Of a DNA stretch of 20,243 nucleotides, positions 13,812 through 20,243 are shown one piece after another; positions within the stretch are counted from its first letter, which is position 1; the number at the start of each line of letters is the position of its first letter. The notes beneath the pieces were generated by a model. That model ran no database searches, was not told the origin of the DNA, and saw nothing but the letters and a program-made list of their open reading frames with translations. Source of the DNA: DAOTWP01 sp034435675 (lineage in GTDB: Bacteria; Chloroflexota; Anaerolineae; Aggregatilineales; Phototrophicaceae); assembly GCA_034435675.1 (NCBI GenBank), contig DAOTWP010000138.1:1-20243 (forward strand), written 5' to 3'. The position numbers and the translations under genes were made by a program.

Positions 13812-14813
13812 ATGGCAGAGCCGTCACAATCCATTTCCAAGCCTGGAACGCCACGAACGATCGAAGTGTCGCTCGGCAACCTTTTACGGGAGCGCACCGT
13901 AATACTTGCCTTGTTGATACTGGTAATTTCCGTAATTCTGTCCTTGCTTACACCGGCTTTTCTTTCCAACCGCAATCTCACCTTTGTTGTGACGGGAATG
14001 ACCTACGATCTGCTCATGGCGTTAGGCATGACGATCGTTTTGTTGCTGTGGGGTATCGATCTCTCTGTTGGCAGCATTCTCGGGCTGACGGCGGTTATCA
14101 CGACCCTGCTGCTGCAAGCTGGCGTGGGCATCCCCCTGGCGATTGCGGGCGGAATCAGTGTTTCTGCCCTCTGTGGCGCTGTAAACGGGTTTTTCATCGC
14201 CTATCTGAAGATAGCCCCCTTCATCGTCACGCTGGGCATGATGTCGATCGCACGCGGCATCGCGACTGTACTCACCTCAGGTTACTTCGTGTCTGGTCTG
14301 CCCGACGCCTTCAAGGAAATCGGGCAGGGTAGGCTGTTCGACATCCCCTACATGGTGTACTTTGCATTCATTGTCGTCTTGATCCTGAGCTATCTGCTGC
14401 GCAACTGGCGCCCCCTCAAAGAAGCGTTCTATATTGGCACGAATCCCGAAGCGGCGCGTTTGTCCGGAATCCGCGTGGCGCGAATTACGCTAGCGGGTTA
14501 TGTGTTTTGCAGTGTGATGGCAGGTATAGCCGCGATCTTTATGACCTCACGTCTTTCCATGGGATTTTTCCAGTTTGGGTTGGGAGCTGAACTCAGGGCG
14601 ATTGCAGCCGCAGTGATCGGCGGTGCCAGCTTGCGCGGCGGTTCTGGCAGCATCTGGGGTACAACGCTTGCGGTGCTTTTGCTGGCTTTGATCAACAACG
14701 GCTTCGTGCTGCTGCAAGGCTCGCCGAACTGGCAAAACGTCATTATGGGGTCCATCCTGGTCGTCGCCATCACGATTGACGCTTATCGTCGTCGCAAAGA
14801 AGCGAGGGAGTAA
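13812..14813 (+). CDS. ABC transporter permease, RbsC type (first of two)
   Basis: 333 residues with about nine or ten hydrophobic segments in the BPD_transp_2 pattern. The signature GMTIVLLLWGIDLSVGS lies at 72-88. The late block VIGGASLRGGSGSIWGTTLA, with EAARLSGIRVARI before it, is the ATPase-contact and pore region typical of ribose/xylose/galactose permeases. The N-terminus (1-28) is polar and cytoplasmic. AGGAA precedes the ATG. It ends three bases before the ATPase gene, whose ribosome site lies inside its last codons, so the two are translationally linked. Confidence 0.93.
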   Translation: MAEPSQSISKPGTPRTIEVSLGNLLRERTVILALLILVISVILSLLTPAFLSNRNLTFVVTGMTYDLLMALGMTIVLLLWGIDLSVGSILGLTAVITTLLLQAGVGIPLAIAGGISVSALCGAVNGFFIAYLKIAPFIVTLGMMSIARGIATVLTSGYFVSGLPDAFKEIGQGRLFDIPYMVYFAFIVVLILSYLLRNWRPLKEAFYIGTNPEAARLSGIRVARITLAGYVFCSVMAGIAAIFMTSRLSMGFFQFGLGAELRAIAAAVIGGASLRGGSGSIWGTTLAVLLLALINNGFVLLQGSPNWQNVIMGSILVVAITIDAYRRRKEARE

Positions 14814-14816
14814 CCC

Positions 14817-16301
14817 ATGGCTCCGGTCCTGGAAGTCAGGCAGATCAATAAGTCCTTCGGCACACATCGCGTCCTCAAGGACGTGTCATTTAGCGTAGAT
14901 GCAAGCGAAGTTCACGCGCTGGTGGGTGAAAACGGGGCTGGCAAATCCACGCTGATGAATATCGTCGGCGGCATTCACAAGCGCGATTCAGGCGAAGTCC
15001 TGTTAAATGGTGTCCCGATCGCGATCAACGATCCATGGCAGGCGCGCCAGATGGGCATCAGCGTCGTTTTTCAGGAACTTAGCCTAACACCCAACATGAC
15101 CGTCGCCCAGAATATATTCGTCCGGCGCGAAGCGACACGAGGCTTCGGGTTCATTAACTGGAAGCAACTCAACCAAAATGCCAGAGCCTTGTTTGAGCGC
15201 ATTGGTGTCGATATCTCGCCCACTGAACTCGTCGGCAACTACAGTGTAGCGATTCAACAAATCATTGAAATTGCCAAAGCGATTTCTTTCGATGCCAAGG
15301 TCATTATTATGGATGAGCCAACCTCAGCGCTGTCTGAAACTGAGGTTGACCGCCTGTACTCGATTATCGCCGATCTTAAGCAGCAAGGCGTTGCGATTGT
15401 GTTTATCTCGCACAAACTCAGCGAGGTATTTCGCATCGCGGACAAGGTCTCTGTGCTCCGTGACGGACAAATGGTGGGGCAGGTCACACCAGGATCCAGC
15501 ACCCAGCATGAGGTCATCCGGCTTATGGTCGGGCGCAGCATCGCCGATCTGTACCCCGATAAAGGTGCTGCAAACGATAACGTGATCCTTGAGGTCAAAG
15601 AACTGAGTAACCCGCCCGTGTTTGAGGATATTTCACTGACGCTGCGCCGCGGGGAGATTCTTGGCTTTGCTGGTCTGGTGGGTGCGGGGCGCACAGAAGT
15701 CGCCCGGGCGATATTCGGGGCAGACCCCTACAGCGCGGGCACGATACTCCTTGAGGGAAACCCGATACGGGTCACCACTCCGCGTCAGGCGATCGCGCAT
15801 GGCATTGTCTACCTGACCGAAGATCGCAAGACAATGGGCCTCTTTTTGCCCATGCTGCTGCGCGAAAACATTGTTGCGGCATCACTGGGGCAGTTCACGG
15901 ATCGTGTTGGCAGGGTCGATCACAAGGCAGTCGCGGGGCAGTCTCACGATTTTGTGGACCTGGTGGACATCCGTCCACAGGACGACCGTATCACGGTGCT
16001 GAACCTTAGCGGTGGTAACCAGCAAAAATCACTCCTCGCGAAATGTTTGAGCGCCAAACCCAAGGTCCTGATTGCCGATGAACCCACACGCGGGGTAGAC
16101 GTGGGGGCAAAGGCGAAGATTCATCAGGTGCTCCGTGAGCTGGCAGACAGCGGCATCGGGGTCATCCTGATTTCTTCGGAATTGCCGGAAGTCGTGGGCT
16201 TGAGTGATCGAGTCGCGGTTTTTCGAGAAGGCAAAATCACCACGATCTTGTCCGGTGATGACATCTCGCAAGAAGAAGTGATGCGCCATGCCATACGGTA
16301 A
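14817..16301 (+). CDS. Two-domain sugar ABC transporter ATPase, RbsA/MglA type
   Basis: 494 residues, two nucleotide-binding domains in one chain, as in RbsA, MglA and XylG. First domain: Walker A GENGAGKST (37-45), signature NYSVAIQQIIEIAKA (the family's relaxed form) and Walker B VIIMDEPTSAL (D166, E167). Second domain: altered Walker A GLVGAGRTE (no Lys-Ser/Thr pair, normal for this family), signature LSGGNQQ (397-403) and Walker B VLIADEPTRGVD (D421, E422). Normally only the first site hydrolyses ATP well. It sits between the two permease genes, three bases after the first and 21 before the second, and powers their import. Confidence 0.95.
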   Translation: MAPVLEVRQINKSFGTHRVLKDVSFSVDASEVHALVGENGAGKSTLMNIVGGIHKRDSGEVLLNGVPIAINDPWQARQMGISVVFQELSLTPNMTVAQNIFVRREATRGFGFINWKQLNQNARALFERIGVDISPTELVGNYSVAIQQIIEIAKAISFDAKVIIMDEPTSALSETEVDRLYSIIADLKQQGVAIVFISHKLSEVFRIADKVSVLRDGQMVGQVTPGSSTQHEVIRLMVGRSIADLYPDKGAANDNVILEVKELSNPPVFEDISLTLRRGEILGFAGLVGAGRTEVARAIFGADPYSAGTILLEGNPIRVTTPRQAIAHGIVYLTEDRKTMGLFLPMLLRENIVAASLGQFTDRVGRVDHKAVAGQSHDFVDLVDIRPQDDRITVLNLSGGNQQKSLLAKCLSAKPKVLIADEPTRGVDVGAKAKIHQVLRELADSGIGVILISSELPEVVGLSDRVAVFREGKITTILSGDDISQEEVMRHAIR

Positions 16302-16322
16302 TGGTGAATATGGAGACGTAAC

Positions 16323-17333
16323 ATGGCGGACAATACGCAGTCACTAAAAACAACGCGATCCGAAGAAACGAATTTCCTCAAGCGCACTTCGGTTCAGAAC
16401 CTGCAAATCGGTGGGCTGGCACTGGTTATCGTCGTTTTCGCGTTATTGGTGCAGCTCAATTTCCCGGTTTTTTTGACCGCGCCAAACATCAGCGTGATGT
16501 TTGTAAATTTTCTGCCTGAGGCGATTATCGCCCTCGGCATGACGCTTGTCATCATCACTGCTGGCATCGACCTTTCTGTTGCTGGCATCTACCCTTTCGC
16601 TGCCATCCTGGTCGGAATGCTGCTGCTCGCCGGTGTCGCCATTCCGATCGCGATTGTGTTGACCTTGCTGGCGGCAGCAGCCGTCGGGGCAGTTAATGCG
16701 TTCATGACCAACACGTTTCGCGTCCATCCCTTTATAGCCACACTGGCGGTGCTGCTGATTCTGCGTGGGGTCAACATCATCATCACGGGTGGTTCGCCTG
16801 TATCTGGTTTTCCAGAGGAATTTGAGGTCATCGGTCAGGGGGTCATTGACTTCGGTTCATTCACGCTGCGCTATTCCATTTTCATCTGGCTGGCGCTGGC
16901 ACTCCTGATCGGCTACGCCCTCGGCAACCACCGTTTCTGGAAGCTGGCTTACTTCATCGGTGGCAATCGGCGCTCCGCCCGAATGTCCGGTGTGAAGGTC
17001 GAGCGTTACCTCTATTTCGTCTATATGCTCAGCGCGTCGCTGGCAGCGATAGCCGGAATCATCGTCGCGTCGCAGTTTAATGCAGCCAGCAACAGCTATG
17101 GCCAAAACCTTGAGCTGCGTGTGATCACCGCAGTCGTTATTGGCGGTGCCGACCTAAACGGCGGTAAGGGATCTATTCTGGGGTCGATGCTCGGTGTTCT
17201 CTTCATTGCAATGATTTACAACGCGTTCGCCATGTCCGGCATTTCAACCTACTGGCAGGATATTGTGGTTGGCGCCATGTTACTCGCGTCGATCTTCCTG
17301 GGCGAAGTATTGAAGCGCTGGCGTGCAAATTAA
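16323..17333 (+). CDS. ABC transporter permease, RbsC type (second of two)
   Basis: 336 residues, about nine or ten membrane segments; signature GMTLVIITAGIDLSVAG at 72-88 and late block VIGGADLNGGKGSILGSMLG. It is clearly related to, but different from, the permease at 13812, so the pore is likely a heterodimer, as with YtfT/YjfF of the galactofuranose importer, instead of the RbsC homodimer. A GGAG site precedes the ATG. It is followed after 25 bases by the zinc dehydrogenase gene. Confidence 0.93.
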   Translation: MADNTQSLKTTRSEETNFLKRTSVQNLQIGGLALVIVVFALLVQLNFPVFLTAPNISVMFVNFLPEAIIALGMTLVIITAGIDLSVAGIYPFAAILVGMLLLAGVAIPIAIVLTLLAAAAVGAVNAFMTNTFRVHPFIATLAVLLILRGVNIIITGGSPVSGFPEEFEVIGQGVIDFGSFTLRYSIFIWLALALLIGYALGNHRFWKLAYFIGGNRRSARMSGVKVERYLYFVYMLSASLAAIAGIIVASQFNAASNSYGQNLELRVITAVVIGGADLNGGKGSILGSMLGVLFIAMIYNAFAMSGISTYWQDIVVGAMLLASIFLGEVLKRWRAN

Positions 17334-17358
17334 GCTTTGTTGGAAAGGTGAATTGGCA

Positions 17359-18381
17359 ATGAAACAAGCCATCATGACCGCGCCGGGCAAAATCGAATTC
17401 AACACCATCGACAAGCCTGTTCCCGGCGCAAATGAAGTCCTGATGCAAACCCGGCGGATTGGGGTCTGCGGGTCAGACATCCATGTCTATCATGGCAAAC
17501 ACCCCTATACCAGTTTTCCCGTCGTTCAGGGACATGAAGTCGGTGGGGTTGTCGCAGCCGTTGGGGGCAGCGTCACCAGTGTGAAAGTGGGCGACAAGAT
17601 CACCTTCATGCCCCAGGTGACCTGTGGGGAGTGTTATCCCTGCCGCCATGGTATGTACCACATCTGCGAGTCGTTGAAGGTGATGGGTTTCCAGACAGGC
17701 GGGGCGGCGCAGGAGTATTTTGTCCTGCCAGAGTGGAATGTCATGAAACTGCCGGAAAGTATGTCCCTGGATCATGCAGCGATGATTGAGCCGATCGCTG
17801 TGGTTGTGCATGCCCTGGCGCGCGGCGGCGGCGCACAGGGCAAGCGCGTGCTCGTGCTGGGGGCGGGTCCAATCGGCAATCTTTGCGCCCAGGTTGCCAG
17901 CGCGATGGGTGCAAAGGCGGTCATGATTACCGATGTCAGCCCTTATAAACTGGAAAAAGCGCGCGCGTGTGGGATCGAGTTCGCCGTCAATACGGCGCAG
18001 GAAGACCTTGCGAAGGCAGTTGCAGCGCATTTCGGATCCGAGAAAGCCGATCTCATTCTGGAATGTGTCGGTGTCGAGGCGACGATCACCGAGGCTGTGC
18101 AGGCTGCCCGCAAGGGTACCACGATTGTTGTCGTCGGGGTCTTTGGGGAAAAGCCACGGGTTGATCTGGGTCTGGTGCAGGACCGTGAGTTGAGTCTGGT
18201 TGGCACCCTGATGTACCAGAAAGAAGACTACGAACGCGCAATCGAACTGGTCGCCGGCGAAAAGATGCACTTAGATGCCATGATTACCCACCGCTATCCG
18301 TTTGAAGATTACCTCAAAGCGTATCACGCCATTGAGGAATCCGGTGGCAACTACCTGAAAGTGATGATTGAACTCAGTTGA
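17359..18381 (+). CDS. Zinc-dependent medium-chain dehydrogenase (polyol or sugar dehydrogenase)
   Basis: 340 residues, cytoplasmic. Catalytic zinc ligands C37, H59 and E60 in VCGSD and QGHE; E144 (MIEPIAV) is the usual fourth-ligand or shuttle residue. Structural zinc site C89, C92, C95 and C103 is complete. The Rossmann motif VLGAGPIG (G168, G170, G173) and acidic D192 at the end of the second strand point to NAD(H). It resembles sorbitol, xylitol, threonine or galactitol-phosphate dehydrogenases, so oxidation of a secondary alcohol on a polyol or sugar acid is likely. The ATG at 17359 has AAAGGTG upstream; the frame-open 17323 overlaps the permease end and is rejected. Its place behind the transporter suggests it acts on the imported compound. 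Confidence 0.92.
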   Translation: MKQAIMTAPGKIEFNTIDKPVPGANEVLMQTRRIGVCGSDIHVYHGKHPYTSFPVVQGHEVGGVVAAVGGSVTSVKVGDKITFMPQVTCGECYPCRHGMYHICESLKVMGFQTGGAAQEYFVLPEWNVMKLPESMSLDHAAMIEPIAVVVHALARGGGAQGKRVLVLGAGPIGNLCAQVASAMGAKAVMITDVSPYKLEKARACGIEFAVNTAQEDLAKAVAAHFGSEKADLILECVGVEATITEAVQAARKGTTIVVVGVFGEKPRVDLGLVQDRELSLVGTLMYQKEDYERAIELVAGEKMHLDAMITHRYPFEDYLKAYHAIEESGGNYLKVMIELS

Positions 18382-18425
18382 TGCAGCGGTGCGGAGACTG
18401 TCAATTCGCAGACACGGGAGATGCA

Positions 18426-19589
18426 ATGAGACCGTTCGTTTATTATCAATCAACAGAGATTCGTTTTGGTGCAGGGCGTATTCAAGAGGTCGGGGAAGTT
18501 GTCAGCCGCTTTGGTAAACGCTGTCTGCTGGTCACCGCGCCGACTCCGGCATTGAACCCGCTGTACGTGCATGTTCGCACGCTGCTAGAGGCAGGTGGCA
18601 TAGCGGTAGAGCACTTCAACGCCGTTGTGCCCAACCCCACGACGGTGTGCGTCAGTGAAGGTGCAGATATGGCGAAATCCTTCGCTGCTGACGTGGTATT
18701 AGGTGTTGGCGGCGGATCAAGCATGGATACCGCTAAGGCAATCGCGGTTGAGGCAACGCATCCGGGTTCCGCGTGGGATTATCTCTTCTTCAAGTCCCAG
18801 CCAACCGAAAAGACACTTCCAATTGTTGCCGTCTCGACAACATCTGGCACAGGTTCACAGGTCACTCAGGTCGCGGTGGTGACTGAAACCGCCAGCAAGA
18901 CAAAGTCAGCGCTATACAACGCCCTGCTTTATCCCAGGGTCTGCATCGTTGATCCTGAACTCGTTGCGACGCTGCCGGCTCATGTGACTGCCTGTACCGG
19001 TTTCGACGCATTCACCCACGCCTTTGAGAGCTATATTCACATTAACGGCACACCCTACACCGATGTGCTGGCGTTGGAGGCGATGCGCCTCGTCGTCGAG
19101 AACCTGCCTGCCGCGGTCGCAGATGGTGCCAACAAACAGGCACGCGAAGCCATGGCTTGGGCGGATACGCTCGCAGGGCTTTGCATTGCCAATGCTGGCG
19201 TCACGCTGCCGCATGGCATCGGCATGACGATCAGTGGTCAGTGCCCGCAGGTCGCCCATGGCGAAGCGCTGGCTGTCGTCTACCCGGAGTTCACACGGTT
19301 CACCTATGCTTCCGCCGTTGAGAAGTTCGCGCGTGTTGGGCGAATCTTCAATACCGCACTGGCAAACGTCAGTGACATGGCAGCCGCTGAGCGATCCTGC
19401 GAGGAGATAGATCAGTTCTTAAAACGGATCAACCTGTGGCTAAGCCTTAAGGGGCTGGGGGTTACACCCGAGGATGTCGTAGCAATCGCAGACAACAGCC
19501 GGGTTCTTCCCGATTATTCGAATAATCCACGTATTGCTAGTCGGGACGAGATTTATACGCTGCTGGAAAACAGCTATGAGCGCGCCTAA
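18426..19589 (+). CDS. Iron-dependent alcohol dehydrogenase (group III)
   Basis: 387 residues, close to lactaldehyde reductase FucO in length. NAD-binding GGGSSMD at 95-101 and TTSGTGSQ at 138-145. Iron ligands D194 and H198 (GFDAFTHAFE), H263 (LPHGIG) and H278 (AHGEA) are all present, so the enzyme should be active. The family reduces aldehydes or oxidises primary alcohols and diols. The start at 18426 has GGGAG upstream; the frame-open ATG at 18378 lies across the previous stop. It follows the zinc dehydrogenase by 44 bases and precedes the mutarotase by 51. The pairing with a FucU-like protein recalls methylpentose pathways, where FucO reduces lactaldehyde, but the exact substrate cannot be read here. 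Confidence 0.93.
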   Translation: MRPFVYYQSTEIRFGAGRIQEVGEVVSRFGKRCLLVTAPTPALNPLYVHVRTLLEAGGIAVEHFNAVVPNPTTVCVSEGADMAKSFAADVVLGVGGGSSMDTAKAIAVEATHPGSAWDYLFFKSQPTEKTLPIVAVSTTSGTGSQVTQVAVVTETASKTKSALYNALLYPRVCIVDPELVATLPAHVTACTGFDAFTHAFESYIHINGTPYTDVLALEAMRLVVENLPAAVADGANKQAREAMAWADTLAGLCIANAGVTLPHGIGMTISGQCPQVAHGEALAVVYPEFTRFTYASAVEKFARVGRIFNTALANVSDMAAAERSCEEIDQFLKRINLWLSLKGLGVTPEDVVAIADNSRVLPDYSNNPRIASRDEIYTLLENSYERA

Positions 19590-19640
19590 TGCTTTGACAC
19601 CCGGCAGGACGTGCGTTTGCCTGCAGATAGGAACTTGACT

Positions 19641-20078
19641 GTGCTGAAGTCTAAAATCACCCAGCCAGAGGTCATCCATGCCCTGGCGCGTACCGGACAT
19701 GGTTCGCGGCTCCTGATAACAGACTCTAACTACGCTGCCGATGTGCTCTCATCAGAATCCGCGACGCGAATCTTTCTCAATTTTATGCCAGGAAAACTGC
19801 TGGTCACCGAGATCATGGAAGGTATCTTGAGCGCCGTCCCCGTTGAACAGGCATATTCCATGCTGACCGATGCTGGCGAGAATCCTGATATCGTCCAGGA
19901 TTTCCGGCGATTGCTGCCGGATCGAACCGAATTGAGTGCATTGAAACGCGACGATTTTTATGCGCTGGCTCAAGACCACAGAACTTCTGTGGTGATTGTC
20001 AGCGGCGACCAGCGGTTGTTTGCCAACATCATCCTTGTCGTGGGTTTCATACATCCGGATGGTACGCCGCAGTATTGA
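19641..20078 (+). CDS. RbsD/FucU family sugar mutarotase (pyranase)
   Basis: 145 residues from a GTG at 19641, chosen because TAGGAA lies 8 bases upstream and the protein then starts (V/M)LKSKITQPEVIHALARTGHG, just like E. coli FucU. The frame-open GTG at 19611 has no good ribosome site. RbsD and FucU proteins speed interconversion of sugar anomers and ring forms after import. The catalytic H20 (TGHG) and D28 are present. The C-terminal sugar-binding triplet Tyr-x-Asn (SPYANIIL in RbsD) reads Phe127-Ala-Asn129 here, so the tyrosine is lost. It is the last gene of the sugar locus; the ACAAATGGGATT palindrome lies 78 bases behind it. Confidence 0.88.
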   Translation: MLKSKITQPEVIHALARTGHGSRLLITDSNYAADVLSSESATRIFLNFMPGKLLVTEIMEGILSAVPVEQAYSMLTDAGENPDIVQDFRRLLPDRTELSALKRDDFYALAQDHRTSVVIVSGDQRLFANIILVVGFIHPDGTPQY

Positions 20079-20156
20079 CTCGCCTTCGAGGGCATGTGTG
20101 GCATTGAATAAGGCGTATGACCTGCACCACACTTATGGAAAAATCAATCAGATTGC

Positions 20157-20184
20157 CAACAAATGGGATTGATCCCATTGTTCA
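20157..20184. repeat. Interspersed palindrome, family B, diverged copy 3
   Basis: CAACAAATGGGATTG followed by ATCCCATTGTTCA keeps the ACAA-TGGGAT / ATCCCA-TTGTTCA layout of the copies at 2035 and 6981, with paired A/T changes replacing two G-C pairs and one extra A. The pairing survives although the sequence has changed, which argues that the hairpin matters. It follows the last gene of the sugar locus. Confidence 0.7.
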
Positions 20185-20223
20185 TAACGATGCGAGGCTG
20201 TCTGAAAACTCTGCCACCGTTGC

Positions 20224-20243
20224 GTAGGGGCGGGTCTGAGACC
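20224..20243. repeat. Interspersed palindrome, family A, cut by window end
   Basis: GTAGGGGCGGGTCTGAGAC (20224-20242) equals the first 19 bases at 1821, and the next base is C where the first copy has T; C would make the inner palindrome perfect. The right arm lies beyond the window. Confidence 0.75.

Noticed and set aside
13768..13900. Short open frame starting ATGATTGAAAAGATGGG before the first permease
   Set aside because: No ribosome site and it overlaps the permease start in another frame; no protein likeness.
17473..18270. 265-codon open frame on the minus strand
   Set aside because: Shadow of the zinc dehydrogenase, which has all zinc ligands and the NAD motif.

Overview
The window looks like a piece of a high-GC bacterial chromosome. 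It contains no tRNA, rRNA, CRISPR array or insertion sequence that I can see. The gene set suggests Chloroflexota, probably an Anaerolineae-like lineage: small YtxH-type membrane proteins, a DUF6544 protein, a secreted GH13 hydrolase, an RbsABC-type sugar importer, and high-GC palindromic repeats scattered between genes. This assignment is inference from gene content and style, not from a marker gene.

Left part (1-11142). The minus strand carries the N-terminal 287 residues of a class I fructose-bisphosphate aldolase (FbaB type, cut by the window edge) and a RidA deaminase. A small YtxH-like membrane protein follows on the plus strand. Next is a compact minus-strand set of four poorly characterised genes (4702 down to 2145): an eight-helix membrane protein, an 89-residue protein, a DUF6544 protein and a flavodoxin. 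Directly upstream of this set is a perfect tandem array of four 17-bp palindromic units. Beyond it lie a secreted GH13 alpha-glucan hydrolase with a clear promoter and operator-like repeat, and a UvrD/PcrA helicase (both minus). Divergent from the helicase is a secreted protein of unknown function built from two copies of one domain around a middle domain. A 47-residue single-helix membrane protein with its own promoter ends this part.

Right part (11427-20078). This is one plus-strand sugar-uptake and catabolic locus. It holds a LacI-type repressor with a 26-bp inverted-repeat operator on its own promoter, then a periplasmic-type sugar-binding protein, permease, two-domain ATPase, second permease, zinc-dependent dehydrogenase, iron-dependent alcohol dehydrogenase and a RbsD/FucU mutarotase. 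Gene spacing is 3-51 bp, except after the repressor and after the binding protein, where stem-loops occur. The natural reading is import of a monosaccharide or polyol, anomer conversion by the mutarotase, and oxidation or reduction by two dehydrogenases. No kinase, isomerase or aldolase for the sugar lies in the cluster, so the substrate is unknown.

Across the window, two families of palindromic intergenic repeats recur behind stop codons (2035, 6981 and 20157; 1821 and 20224). Several genes share promoters with a TACAAT -10 box, three of them with a recognisable -35 box exactly 17 bp away.
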